Shown piece by piece: positions 18,511 through 28,083 of a stretch of 64,000 nt of DNA (positions are counted from its first letter, which is position 1; every line of letters begins with the position of its first letter). The notes beneath the pieces are model-generated. The model made no database searches, had not been told where the DNA came from, and saw nothing but the letters and a program-made list of their open reading frames with translations. Source of the stretch: Crocinitomix sp044361315. GTDB lineage: Bacteria > Bacteroidota > Bacteroidia > Flavobacteriales_D > Crocinitomicaceae. The stretch is from contig JBIKJA010000015.1 of NCBI GenBank assembly GCA_044361315.1, positions 15,684 to 79,683 of the forward strand, in the 5' to 3' direction. A program made the position numbers and the translations under genes.

Positions 18511-20355
18511 ATGTGCGGCATTGTTGGATACATTGGAGACAAAAAAGCTTATCCTGTTTTAATTAAAGGATTAAGCAGGCTAGAATATAGAGGTTATGAC
18601 AGTGCGGGGGTGGCTTTATTAGAGCCTGGTGAAGATCTTAAAGTATATAAACGTCAAGGCAAGGTGATTGATTTGACAGAGTTTGTTAATGGAAGCTCAA
18701 CTTCTGGCACAATTGGTATTGGTCATACAAGATGGGCAACCCACGGGTTACCAAATGATGTAAATGCGCATCCACACAGTTCTGGTGATGGTAAAATTAC
18801 CTTGGTGCATAATGGTATTATTGAAAATTATGCGATTTTGAAAAAAGAACTTGTAAATCGTGGACATGTTTTTAAAAGTGAAACGGATACGGAGGTGTTG
18901 GTTCATTTAATTGAAGATGTAAAATCGAAAAGCGGGGTTTCGTTAGTAGAGGCGGTGCGAATTGCATTAAACCGTGTACACGGTGCTTATGCGATTGTAG
19001 TGATTTCTGCAGACGATCCGAATAAAATTATTGCGGCTAAAAAAAGTAGTCCACTCGTAATTGGTATGGGCGAAGATGAATATTATTTGGCTTCGGATGC
19101 CACACCGATTGTGGAATACACAAAAAATGTGGTTTATTTAGAAGACGAACAAATTGCTATTATTGACCGCCACAACGGCTTACGAATTATTAGCATTGGC
19201 AATCAAGAAGTTTCGCCATACGTTCAGGAACTTGAAATGCAATTGGAAGAGTTGGAAAAAGGTGGCTACGAGCATTTTATGTTGAAAGAAATCTACGAAC
19301 AACCACACGCAATTAAAGACAGTTTTAGAGGTCGATTAAATGCGAAAGAAGGTTGGGTTTCGTTAGGTGGAATTAAAGATTATGAAGAGCAAATAGCTAA
19401 ATCGGATCGGATTATCATCATTGCTTGCGGTACATCGTGGCACGCGGCCTTGGTAGCCGAATATTATTTTGAGGATTTAGCAAGGATTCCGGTAGAGGTT
19501 GAATACGCGAGTGAATTCAGGTACCGAAATCCAATTATTCGGAAAAATGACGTAGTAATTGCGATTTCGCAATCGGGTGAAACAGCGGACACGCTTGCTG
19601 CCTTGAAAATGGCCAAAGAACAAGGGGCTACCTTGATTGGAATTGTGAATGTGGTTGGATCAACTATTTCGCGCGTGACGGATGCAGGTTCGTACACGCA
19701 CGCTGGCCCAGAAATTGGGGTAGCATCTACCAAAGCTTTTACAACGCAATTAGTTTTATTAGCGATGATGGCTTTGTCGTTAGGTAAACGACGTGGCACA
19801 ATTACCGATGAAAAGTTTAGCCTTTTACTAAATGAATTGGAAGCGCTGCCAATGAAAATTGAAAAATTATTGGAAAGTGATTCGTATATTAAAGGGGTGT
19901 CTGCCATTTATAAAGATGCACGAAATGCCTTGTATTTAGGAAGAGGTACCTCGTTCCCGATTGCATTGGAAGGTGCATTGAAATTAAAAGAAATTAGTTA
20001 TATCCATGCCGAAGGTTATCCTGCAGCGGAAATGAAACATGGCCCAATTGCCTTAATTGATGAAAATATGCCCGTATTTGTAATTGCCACACAAGGCGAA
20101 AATTACGAAAAAGTGGTAAGCAATATTCAAGAAGTGAAAGCGCGAAAAGGTAAATTGATTGCCATTGTTACCAAAGGTGATACTACCGTGCGTGAAATGG
20201 CGGATCATGTGATTGAAATTCCAATGTCGCATGAATTTGTGGTGCCAATTTTAGCAACGATTCCTTTTCAATTAATTTCTTATCACATTGCGGTAATGCG
20301 AAATTGTAATGTGGACCAACCTCGCAATTTAGCAAAATCGGTGACGGTGGAGTAA
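18511..20355 (+). CDS. glmS: Glutamine-fructose-6-phosphate aminotransferase (isomerizing)
   Basis: GlmS makes glucosamine-6-phosphate for peptidoglycan and other amino sugars. The 614-residue protein starts MCGIVGYIGDKKAYP with the catalytic Cys of the glutaminase domain directly after Met. It contains the GHTRWATHG motif and two SIS domains (CGTSWHAALVAEYYFE and ISQSGETADTLAALK; GRGTSFPIALEGALKLKE). It ends NCNVDQPRNLAKSVTVE, the expected C-terminal tail. It starts 3 bases after the DUF4270 stop. Confidence 0.98.
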   Translation: MCGIVGYIGDKKAYPVLIKGLSRLEYRGYDSAGVALLEPGEDLKVYKRQGKVIDLTEFVNGSSTSGTIGIGHTRWATHGLPNDVNAHPHSSGDGKITLVHNGIIENYAILKKELVNRGHVFKSETDTEVLVHLIEDVKSKSGVSLVEAVRIALNRVHGAYAIVVISADDPNKIIAAKKSSPLVIGMGEDEYYLASDATPIVEYTKNVVYLEDEQIAIIDRHNGLRIISIGNQEVSPYVQELEMQLEELEKGGYEHFMLKEIYEQPHAIKDSFRGRLNAKEGWVSLGGIKDYEEQIAKSDRIIIIACGTSWHAALVAEYYFEDLARIPVEVEYASEFRYRNPIIRKNDVVIAISQSGETADTLAALKMAKEQGATLIGIVNVVGSTISRVTDAGSYTHAGPEIGVASTKAFTTQLVLLAMMALSLGKRRGTITDEKFSLLLNELEALPMKIEKLLESDSYIKGVSAIYKDARNALYLGRGTSFPIALEGALKLKEISYIHAEGYPAAEMKHGPIALIDENMPVFVIATQGENYEKVVSNIQEVKARKGKLIAIVTKGDTTVREMADHVIEIPMSHEFVVPILATIPFQLISYHIAVMRNCNVDQPRNLAKSVTVE

Positions 20356-20422
20356 ATGCTTTAACCTTACATTTGGTTTTCCGCGATTAAGCTTTTTGAC
20401 GTGAAATTGTAATTGATTGTAA

Positions 20423-20543
20423 GCGCCGCAAAAGGGATAGCAATGGAAAACCCGGATCCCGCGCGTGCGGGAGAGGATTTGGAATGAATAGCCCGACCCA
20501 GACATACCGATGTTTCAGTCGGGATATTCAGGGTTTTGCCCAA
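20423..20543 (+). repeat. Interspersed intergenic repeat, copy B (divergent)
   Basis: This copy keeps the AAAGGGATAGCAATGGAAAACCC-like left part in shortened form and the GGGTTTTGCCCAA right edge. The hairpins are different: TCCCGC...GCGGGA (20457-20472) and CCCGAC...GTCGGG (20492-20523). It lies in the glmS-YceH spacer (20356-20659), which otherwise holds nothing recognisable. Confidence 0.6.
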
Positions 20544-20659
20544 AAAAATTAACTAAAAATCAACCCGAGCCTTTTTAATAATACTGGTGTTTTGGGATTT
20601 TGAAATTTAATTGATACTTTCATGCTTACAAGCTATAATAAACCTTATATACTCAATTT

Positions 20660-21322
20660 ATGAATAGCGAAGAAAAATTTGAATTGCCTGTGCTGACATT
20701 TGAAGAAGTTCGTGTACTTGGTGCCTTAATTGAAAAAAGTAAAACCACGCCTGATTATTACCCAATGACCTTGAATGGGGTGACGACGGCTTGTAATCAG
20801 AAATCTTCGAGAAATCCGGTGGTTGAATTTGATGAAGAAACGGTACTAATTGCCTTGGATAGTTTAAAACGCAAAGGTTTCGTAAGCCAAATTTTTGGAG
20901 CAGGAAGCCGAACTAAAAAATACGAGCAGAATTTTAGTAAAATGTTTGATGTTTCGAAAGGGGGTGTTGCGGCGATGTGTTTACTTTTTTTACGCGGCCC
21001 TATTACACCCGGAGAAATTAATTCGAATGCTGGGAGATTGCATCAATTTCAGTCGTTAGCTTCGGTGCAAGAAACCTTGACGCAATTGGCGGGATATGAA
21101 TTTCCGTTGGTGAAAGAATTACCAAAACGTCCAGGGCAAAAAGAAGCCCGTTTTGCTCATCTTTTTTCGGGTGCGATTGATGAATCGGAATTTGAATTTA
21201 CACCAGACGAACCTGCAAGAAAAACAGTGAATCACCTTGAAGCGCGGATTGAAACATTGGAAACTGAATTGGCCGAAGTAAAATCAAAACTGGATGAGTT
21301 GATTCGTGAGTTGAAAAGATAA
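20660..21322 (+). CDS. YceH-family (DUF480) protein
   Basis: The 220-residue protein shows the DUF480/YceH features EEVRVLGALIEKSKTTPDYY and PMTLNGVTTACNQKSSRNPV, which form a winged-helix pair. This is followed by GPITPGEINSNAGRL, and by a C-terminal coiled coil (ARIETLETELAEVKSKLDEL). The family is widespread, structurally DNA-binding-like and of unknown function. It is monocistronic here. Confidence 0.9.
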   Translation: MNSEEKFELPVLTFEEVRVLGALIEKSKTTPDYYPMTLNGVTTACNQKSSRNPVVEFDEETVLIALDSLKRKGFVSQIFGAGSRTKKYEQNFSKMFDVSKGGVAAMCLLFLRGPITPGEINSNAGRLHQFQSLASVQETLTQLAGYEFPLVKELPKRPGQKEARFAHLFSGAIDESEFEFTPDEPARKTVNHLEARIETLETELAEVKSKLDELIRELKR

Positions 21323-21488
21323 GTCCCTTGTTTGACTTGTGGATTTAATTAATTGGGTTTTAGGACAAAATCACGGAATAAAACCCATTTTTTAAACCGA
21401 AATTGACAAAAAAGGGAGGTTTTTGTATAATTGTATGCCTTTTTGTCGTAGATTTTAAGTGGGCAATATTTTTGAGAATAAAAATCAC

Positions 21489-22247
21489 ATGTTTAGTCAA
21501 AAAGTAACACGAATTTCCTTTTCAATCGCTTTTTCAATTGTTTTATTGATGTGGTTAGTATTTGCGATGGATTATTTATTGTCCTTGAAGTTATACCGTT
21601 ATGGGCTGCATCCCGGCGAATGGTCGGGCTTGTGGGGAGTCTTCACTTCTCCTTTTTTACACAGCACGGCTGACATAGGACACCTTTTAAATAACTCGTT
21701 GCCAATGTTTATTTTAACCTGGCTTTTGTTTTATCATTACCGCGAAATTGCTACTAAGTCGTTTTTATTGATCTTTTTTTTAAGTGGAATAGGCACGTGG
21801 ATTTTGGGATCTCCGAATTATCACATTGGCATGAGTGGGGTTATTTATGGACTAACTGGATTTTTGGTTTTTAGTGGTTTCTTTAGAAAAAGTATGCGGG
21901 TGGCCGCTATTTCGTTGTTTGTGATTTTTTTATACGGCAGTATGATTTGGGGAGTGCTCCCAATTAAAGCCGGTGTTTCGTGGGAGGGGCATTTGGCTGG
22001 ATTGATTGGTGGAATAATTGTGGCAATTTTATTTAAACGAACAGGGCCTCAACCTGCCAAATTAGGTTATGAAATTGAAGAAGAATTAGGCATTGAGCCT
22101 AGCGAACAATATTGGCGCGAGGATTATCTGCCGACCCCACCCGTAAACCCAATCCAGTCACCTGTTCAAATTATCCAATACACCTACACTTACATTCCTG
22201 AAAAAAAAGATTCTCCTTCGGAGGATGAAAAGGGGGGGATAATTTAG
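21489..22247 (+). CDS. Rhomboid-family intramembrane serine protease
   Basis: The protein (252 residues from ATG 21489) has six or seven membrane helices. The rhomboid landmarks are HLLNNSLPMFILTW (helix 2 H-x-x-x-N), GMSGVIYGLTG (GxSG catalytic serine) and WEGHLAGLIGGIIVA (catalytic histidine). The C-terminal ~60 residues are a proline-rich cytoplasmic tail. A GTG at 21459 would add ten polar residues. The ATG is preferred because the first helix begins shortly after it. Substrate unknown. Confidence 0.88.
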   Translation: MFSQKVTRISFSIAFSIVLLMWLVFAMDYLLSLKLYRYGLHPGEWSGLWGVFTSPFLHSTADIGHLLNNSLPMFILTWLLFYHYREIATKSFLLIFFLSGIGTWILGSPNYHIGMSGVIYGLTGFLVFSGFFRKSMRVAAISLFVIFLYGSMIWGVLPIKAGVSWEGHLAGLIGGIIVAILFKRTGPQPAKLGYEIEEELGIEPSEQYWREDYLPTPPVNPIQSPVQIIQYTYTYIPEKKDSPSEDEKGGII

Positions 22248-22419
22248 CTGATAACCTGATATTCGATTTTAAATTTCATTCAGATCGCATAGAAAAGCAG
22301 CTTTTCTATGCGAAAACACCGAGACAAATATTTAAAGTATTCTGTTAATTTTAATGGATTGATTCCGGAAACGCAGAGAATATGGCTATTCCGTCAAATT
22401 TTAATTAAAATTTGGATGG

Positions 22420-25400
22420 TTAGTTAGAGTCGGACTCAGGTTGATAAAGTCCCTGCCCAGCAACAATCTTCGGAAACGAAAGAAAAAACGTCGTTCCCAC
22501 GCCCACTTCTGAATTAAACCAAATTTCGCCATTCATCCCTTCCATAATTTGTTTAGACATCGCCAAACCAAGTCCTGTGCCTTTTGATTTAGTCGTAAAA
22601 TAAGGCACAAAAATTCGGTCGCGTTCGGATTCTTGAATCCCTAAGCCATTGTCTTTTATGGAAACCAAATAATTGGTTTTGGTTTCGGTGAGGTTGATAT
22701 CAATTTTTCCATCCACTCCCGGGGCAATCGATTGAATGGCGTTTTTAATCAAATTATTAAATACCCGCAACAATAAATCCTTGTCCGCCCAAATAATTGG
22801 CGTTTCCACGGGGACTATGCTCAAGTCCAAGGTGTGTTCGTCATATTCGGCAAAAACAGAAACGGTGTTTTTTAATACTTCCGACAAATCCAATTCAATT
22901 TCTTTCGCTTTTGGCATTTTTGCGAAGTTTGAAAATTCATTAGCAATTTTTGTCAAGGCATCAATTTGTTCAATCAATGATTTTGTGACCCTTTGTAATT
23001 TTAATTCCGATTCTTCATCCGCTAATTTTACCGATCTTGAAAGGTGCTGAATCGATAATTTCATTGGGGTGAGTGGGTTTTTAATTTCGTGAGCTACTTG
23101 CTTCGCCATTTCGCGCCAGGCACTTTCACGTTCGCTTTTCGCCAATGCTTCGGCATTTTTTTGTAATTCCGCTACCTTTTTATTGTACTCTTTTACCAAC
23201 TCTCCAATTTCATCCGAACGCATGTATTCAATGGGTTCAGAGGTGGCGCCGATTTGTACCGTTCGCAAACTTTCTTGAATGTATTTAAGCGGTTGAATTA
23301 ATCGGTTAGAAACCGTAATGGACAAAATGGTAGAAATGGCCAACATAAAAACCATGATGTTGATAATCGCCAAAAGGAAACCAGAAATTTGATTTTCTAA
23401 ATCGTGTTGCCGCGAAATATATTGCACATTGACGTATGCCAAAAATTCGCCATTTACATTTAAAATTGGTTTATAGGCCGACAAATAATTCAAATTTCCG
23501 ATAAACTCTTCGTGGATAAATTCACTTTGATTGTTTAAGCGAATTCCACGGTACGCTTGGGGATTCATTTTACGTGATATCAACCCTTCGGAATAAATTT
23601 TTGGCTGAGAAGATGCTAAAAGTTCGCCTGTTTGATCGTATAAATTAATGTCTGTGACAAAGACATTCGAGAATTTTTTTAGTAGATATTCCAAGTAATC
23701 CGCTTCGGAATGATCCAAAAATTCGCGCTCTTTTAATTTACTCTCTAATTCGATTTTTACCGAACCAATTTTTTCTTTAATCAAATCTTTATTCGATTCT
23801 AAATTTTGTTTGGCAACATATAATCCCGCGCCAATTGCAAACGCAATAAGTGTCAGCAAAATCAACCCAATTAGCACCACCTGAATTTTTACATTGAGTT
23901 TGATATTACTGAACGAAAATCCTTTGTTTAATTGGGTATAGCCAAGTGGAATCAACAATAAAACCCCATAAATAATGAGCAAATATGAAAACGAAGTAAA
24001 TAAGGACAAGCCAGATGAAAGTTGTTTAGAAACTACGGTATAATTTCCAAATTCATCTTGGTGTATGTAGTGACTGTAATAATCGTGAATTTTAAATCCG
24101 TTTTCCTTTCCAAACCAATCAGGGGTGACGGTTGGAAAATTAAAATCTCCTTTACCCGATACCAAACGGTTGTTTACATATTTCCCAACCGAATAATTTA
24201 ACAAAGGGTTCATGTTGGCCGTGCGTTCATCTAATAGTAATGAAGGCAACCCAATTTCATCTGGGTATTTGGTCGAACGGTACTCAACCATTAAAAACCC
24301 GCACAACGAATCCGACGCATAAATACTGTCCACCGAAACATAGCTTAACTTTTCGGTATAGTCAGGAATAAAAACAATATTCGGCGCCATTTCAGAGGGC
24401 ATGCCTGATTTGGTAATAATGTCTTGAATGCGATCAAACTTTTTAGGATCATAATTACGCGGATCATCCCGAATCGCTTTTTGCGCATCAAACAAATAAA
24501 AATTGAGTTGATACTTGTCCTTTAACCTCTGAAAATAACGTGCTTCGATAGTTTTAATAAATTCGGCATGGTTGTAATTTTCGTAGAGATAGGGCAACAA
24601 AAACCGATCATTTTTCAATTGATCCCGTAATTCTAAGTAATCAATTTCAGTAAAAACGTCCTTGTCTTGGGCAATAGTTTCTGCCCTAAATTTTCTGGTT
24701 TCTAATTCATTTTCACCTGTATATCCCTGCAAAATATATGCGGCATAAAAAGAAATAAACGCCAACATACTAATTACATGAATAAATTTATAATCCTTTT
24801 CTTTGTAATGAAACCAAAGCAAGGAGCCACTCATAAAAATCGGCCAAAAAGAAGTCAATACAGCTTCGTTAAAATAAAATAAATCAATCAGCACGTAGGT
24901 AAAAGAAGTAAGCACCCACAAAAACGAAAGCCTATTCCATTCAAATTGACATTTTTTTAGCTGAATGATAATGTATTGAATCAGTTTGAAATAAGTATAA
25001 AAACTAGCCCCAATAATGGTAATACTCACAAAGCTGTAAATGTCTAAATCAAATAAATGTTCTAAATCAAAATTAATTTTAGAGTTATTTGCCAATGATT
25101 TTACGATCTCGTTAATTTGAAAGGCTACGTAATAACTTGCTAAAAATAAAGGAAGGACAAAAAGCATCAATTTTGTCTTCAAATTGTGCTTTTCAAACCA
25201 ATTTCGGGTTCTTTTTAATAAAAAATGCACCAAAAAGTAGAAAATCGCCACATTTATAATCAAATCAGCTAACGAAGGGGCAAGTTCCGACGAAGCAAAT
25301 AATTCTGGATTAAATAATTCAAATTTTCTAAAAATCCATAAATCGCCCTTTTTTAGCCAGAGATAACGCAGCGCAACTACCCCAAAAGGAATGATAATTA

Positions 25401-26115
25401 AAAGCACGGGGCGCCGCAACAATAATTTCTGAATGGCATTAATCAACAATTGTAAAAGAATCAAAATCCCGAGCAAATAACACGAAAAAATAACCAATTC
25501 TAACCAGTGATTTTTTTCAGCCTCCACCTGGGGTAGAATTGAAAAAATGACCTTTCCTTCGGCATTGTGAACGGGATAACCCTTGGCTTCGAAGGTGATT
25601 TCACCCTTTAAATGCGGAACAATTTCATCGGAAAAATTATTTACTAAGTCCTCGTTTTCGTAATTGTATTGATTTTTTACCAAACAGGCACCCACAAAAA
25701 GCCGCTCTTCGTTGCGCAAGGTTTTAAGCATGTACCACCCGTTTTCAAGCAATAAAACCTCGTGTCGCTCCCAATACGAATCACTAGGAAAAGGGAGGGT
25801 TATTCGGTTACTAGACCATAAATCGAGGGTGTCGCCATTAAAAGAAAAAAATGCAAACCCCGTTTCTTTCTCAAAATCTTCGGCGTAGATAAACCGTTCG
25901 TCCTCCGTTTTTAAGTCTTTATACCCATTAGCAAAGTAGGTAAGTTCCGTCGATAAGTCCGCCGATTTTTCTTGAAAAGCTGTTTCAAAATCTAAAATCC
26001 CCCCTTTCTCAATATTCCGATACAATTGAAAATGGTAGAGGTACGAGCCTAAAATCCAGAACGCGAAGCCAATCACAGCCGCCCAAATAAATTGACTTTT
26101 TTTTTGTATCCTCAT
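22420..26115 (-). CDS. Large multi-membrane-segment sensor histidine kinase
   Basis: The 1231-residue inner-membrane kinase has an N-terminal helix (about 9-28) and a first extracytoplasmic region. A block of six to seven helices (about 205-450) follows, then a second large extracytoplasmic region (about 460-740). Two more helices (about 745-800) lead to a Cache-like loop and a final helix with a HAMP-like linker (VSNRLIQPLKYIQESLRTVQ). The H-box is QVAHEIKNPLTPMKL with the phospho-accepting His near residue 1009. The ATP-binding domain shows DNGLGIQESERDRIFVPYFT and TKSKGTGLGLAMSKQIM. It is NtrY-like in the H-box and HAMP region, but far longer. No response regulator gene is adjacent. Confidence 0.93.
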   Translation of the reverse strand: MRIQKKSQFIWAAVIGFAFWILGSYLYHFQLYRNIEKGGILDFETAFQEKSADLSTELTYFANGYKDLKTEDERFIYAEDFEKETGFAFFSFNGDTLDLWSSNRITLPFPSDSYWERHEVLLLENGWYMLKTLRNEERLFVGACLVKNQYNYENEDLVNNFSDEIVPHLKGEITFEAKGYPVHNAEGKVIFSILPQVEAEKNHWLELVIFSCYLLGILILLQLLINAIQKLLLRRPVLLIIIPFGVVALRYLWLKKGDLWIFRKFELFNPELFASSELAPSLADLIINVAIFYFLVHFLLKRTRNWFEKHNLKTKLMLFVLPLFLASYYVAFQINEIVKSLANNSKINFDLEHLFDLDIYSFVSITIIGASFYTYFKLIQYIIIQLKKCQFEWNRLSFLWVLTSFTYVLIDLFYFNEAVLTSFWPIFMSGSLLWFHYKEKDYKFIHVISMLAFISFYAAYILQGYTGENELETRKFRAETIAQDKDVFTEIDYLELRDQLKNDRFLLPYLYENYNHAEFIKTIEARYFQRLKDKYQLNFYLFDAQKAIRDDPRNYDPKKFDRIQDIITKSGMPSEMAPNIVFIPDYTEKLSYVSVDSIYASDSLCGFLMVEYRSTKYPDEIGLPSLLLDERTANMNPLLNYSVGKYVNNRLVSGKGDFNFPTVTPDWFGKENGFKIHDYYSHYIHQDEFGNYTVVSKQLSSGLSLFTSFSYLLIIYGVLLLIPLGYTQLNKGFSFSNIKLNVKIQVVLIGLILLTLIAFAIGAGLYVAKQNLESNKDLIKEKIGSVKIELESKLKEREFLDHSEADYLEYLLKKFSNVFVTDINLYDQTGELLASSQPKIYSEGLISRKMNPQAYRGIRLNNQSEFIHEEFIGNLNYLSAYKPILNVNGEFLAYVNVQYISRQHDLENQISGFLLAIINIMVFMLAISTILSITVSNRLIQPLKYIQESLRTVQIGATSEPIEYMRSDEIGELVKEYNKKVAELQKNAEALAKSERESAWREMAKQVAHEIKNPLTPMKLSIQHLSRSVKLADEESELKLQRVTKSLIEQIDALTKIANEFSNFAKMPKAKEIELDLSEVLKNTVSVFAEYDEHTLDLSIVPVETPIIWADKDLLLRVFNNLIKNAIQSIAPGVDGKIDINLTETKTNYLVSIKDNGLGIQESERDRIFVPYFTTKSKGTGLGLAMSKQIMEGMNGEIWFNSEVGVGTTFFLSFPKIVAGQGLYQPESDSN

Positions 26116-26142
26116 CCTAGTTCGCTCGCAAAAATGATACCG

Positions 26143-26766
26143 TTATTCAAACGACAAATCAAGTTTCTCATGAATCTTAGCGAGTAAGATATGAATATTA
26201 TCATCAAAACCTTCATTATTTGTGATAATCAAGTCAGATTCATCCTTAAAAGGTTCCACATGCGCTTTATACGATGGCAAAACATGATTTTGCCATTGAT
26301 AAATAATATCCTCGGCAGCATAATTTCGTTCGTTCATATCCCGGTGCAACCTTCTTTGCAATTGCAACTCCTTTTCCACCATTAAATACACCGAATAATC
26401 CAAAATTGTGCGCAAAAACGGATAATACATCACATACAACCCTTCCACAATCAACAATTCTTTGGGTTCAATAAATTGTTCCGCCTTTTCTTGTTGCGGA
26501 TTGTTAAAACCGTACACTGCTTGTCTAATTTGCTCGCCTTTGGTGAGTAATTGAATGTCTTTTTCCAAATTCGCAGCATCCAAGGCCGTTGGTAAATCAA
26601 AATTAATTACCCCGTTCTCATCCTTTTGTTGGGCTTCTTTGGGCAGGTAATAATTGTCTAACGAAAAGGTAGAAGCCCGCCCTTTAAATTCTTTGTACAA
26701 CAAATTAATCAAGGTCGTTTTACCGACCCCGCTCCCACCTGTAATCCCAACAATAAATCGAACCAT
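26143..26766 (-). CDS. udk: Uridine kinase
   Basis: The enzyme phosphorylates uridine/cytidine in pyrimidine salvage. The 207-residue P-loop protein has GITGGSGVGKTTLINLLY (Walker A), the base-binding segment FSLDNYYLPKEAQQ, and NFDLPTALDAANLEKDI. LLIVEGLYVMYYPFLR is the Walker-B region and RRLHRDMNERNYAAEDI the lid. It ends 27 bases upstream of the histidine kinase gene on the same strand, so the two may be co-transcribed. Confidence 0.92.
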   Translation of the reverse strand: MVRFIVGITGGSGVGKTTLINLLYKEFKGRASTFSLDNYYLPKEAQQKDENGVINFDLPTALDAANLEKDIQLLTKGEQIRQAVYGFNNPQQEKAEQFIEPKELLIVEGLYVMYYPFLRTILDYSVYLMVEKELQLQRRLHRDMNERNYAAEDIIYQWQNHVLPSYKAHVEPFKDESDLIITNNEGFDDNIHILLAKIHEKLDLSFE

Positions 26767-27015
26767 TCAACACCAGTTAATTTTTTCCGAAAATACAAAA
26801 AATGAAAGAAAACAAACCATCCCATTCAAATTTATCCGTGCTAAACATCATCTTATTTCCAACCAAATAACATTTTTAGCCCTAAAAAATCAAACAAACA
26901 AAAAGCAAATTGGTCCCTCCATCAACTCATTTTAAACGATTCTAACACAAAATGTAACCCCATTCGCATAAAATCGGCTAAATTGCGTTTTTTTAGATCG
27001 AAATAGCGACATATC

Positions 27016-27720
27016 ATACCAGAAAAAAAAATATCATTGGTTCTCCCCTGCTACAATCCCCCTTCAGATTGGGAAAAAGTAGTCGCTCAATCCATCAAGT
27101 CAATTGAAAAAGCGGGAGAAATCGCCATTGCTTTAATTTTGGTTAACGATGGTTCTACCAAAAATGTATCCGATCATGCCATCAATTACTTAAAAAACGA
27201 ATTGGCGGATTTTACCTACATTTCTTATCTTCAGAATCGTGGAAAAGGGTATGCGTTGCGACAAGGAGTTTCCAGGGTCACCACCGATTTAATTATTTAT
27301 ACCGATATCGATTTTCCGTACACCGAAGAAAGTTTTTTCGAAATTTATAACGGTTTACAAAATGGATTCGATGTAGTACCAGGTCATCGCGGAGCGGCCT
27401 ATTACAGCAACACCCCATACATCCGCAAAATAATCTCCAAATTTTTACGCTGGACCCTTAAAACCTTCCTCCGCCTCCCAACTGATGATTCGCAGTGTGG
27501 GATCAAAGGATTCAATAAAATCGGTGCTTCGGTGTTTTTAACTACACAAATCGACCGTTTTTTATTCGATCTAGAATTTATTAAACTATCAGCAAAACGA
27601 AAGGTTAAATTTCAAAAAGTAACCGTTCACCTCAAACCAAATGTGGTGTTTAGCAAAGTGAATTTCCGCATCCTTCTGCGCGAATCGTTCAATTTCTTCA
27701 AAATCCTTTTCAGAAGGTGA
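27016..27720 (+). CDS. Family 2 glycosyltransferase with no clear start codon
   Basis: The GT2 core is complete: SLVLPCYNPPSDWEKVV (nucleotide-binding strand), LVNDGSTKNVSDH, and YTDIDFPYTEESFFE with the DxD-like metal motif. RTIDDSQCGIKGF-like sequence (LPTDDSQCGIKGFNKIGAS) follows. It resembles dolichyl-phosphate-type glycosyltransferases. The usable TTG at 27037 falls inside the first strand, cutting off IPEKKIS. The frame is open back to a TAG at 27004, and ATA stands at 27016 where an ATG would be expected. The gene may therefore have lost its start, or it initiates inefficiently. The repeat element at 27729 directly follows the stop. Confidence 0.7.
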   Translation: MPEKKISLVLPCYNPPSDWEKVVAQSIKSIEKAGEIAIALILVNDGSTKNVSDHAINYLKNELADFTYISYLQNRGKGYALRQGVSRVTTDLIIYTDIDFPYTEESFFEIYNGLQNGFDVVPGHRGAAYYSNTPYIRKIISKFLRWTLKTFLRLPTDDSQCGIKGFNKIGASVFLTTQIDRFLFDLEFIKLSAKRKVKFQKVTVHLKPNVVFSKVNFRILLRESFNFFKILFRR

Positions 27721-27728
27721 TTTTTTTC

Positions 27729-27826
27729 TTGGGCGTTCCCACCAAAAAATTGGGGTCGGGTGTTCTCTCCAATACAAAGTTGGCAAAGGCCGCCAACTTC
27801 GGGTTTTCCGCACCACCCCCTAACGC
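27729..27826 (-). repeat. Interspersed intergenic repeat, copy C (inverted)
   Basis: Read on the minus strand it begins GCGTTAGGGGG and ends GGGAACGCCCAA. The conserved hairpin is GAAGTTGGC pairing with GCCAACTTT. The second hairpin arm is reduced to CCCAATTTTTTGG. The element lies 8 bases after the glycosyltransferase stop codon. Confidence 0.78.
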
Positions 27827-27924
27827 GAAATCCTTAATGCTGTTCGTAATTTTGCCCAATCATGTTATACGACCAATCAATCCTAGTAAAATGAAAAACG
27901 ACACCAGAGCTCGAGGAATAATTA

Positions 27925-28083
27925 GCCGGGTTTTTTGATACTAAGGTTGTTTTGTTGTTGGAGGAGTTGAATTCTTTCATTGGTAGAGCTAAAAATCCAA
28001 CCCAAAAAGAACTTTTGGACAATGCTATAGAAATGGATAAAATGTTTGGATCGAAATTTTTACCAAAAAAATTAAATAAATAA
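27925..28083 (+). pseudogene. Remnant, possibly the C-terminus of a polymorphic-toxin-like protein
   Basis: A frame opens after a TAA near 27922 and reads LAGFFDTKVVLLLEELNSFI, then GRAKNPTQKELLDNAIEMDK, then MFGSKFLPKKLNK to TAA at 28081-28083. There is no plausible start codon. The helical, lysine-rich ending followed at once by an immunity-like remnant suggests the end of a toxin domain, but the family is not identifiable from this fragment. Confidence 0.35.
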
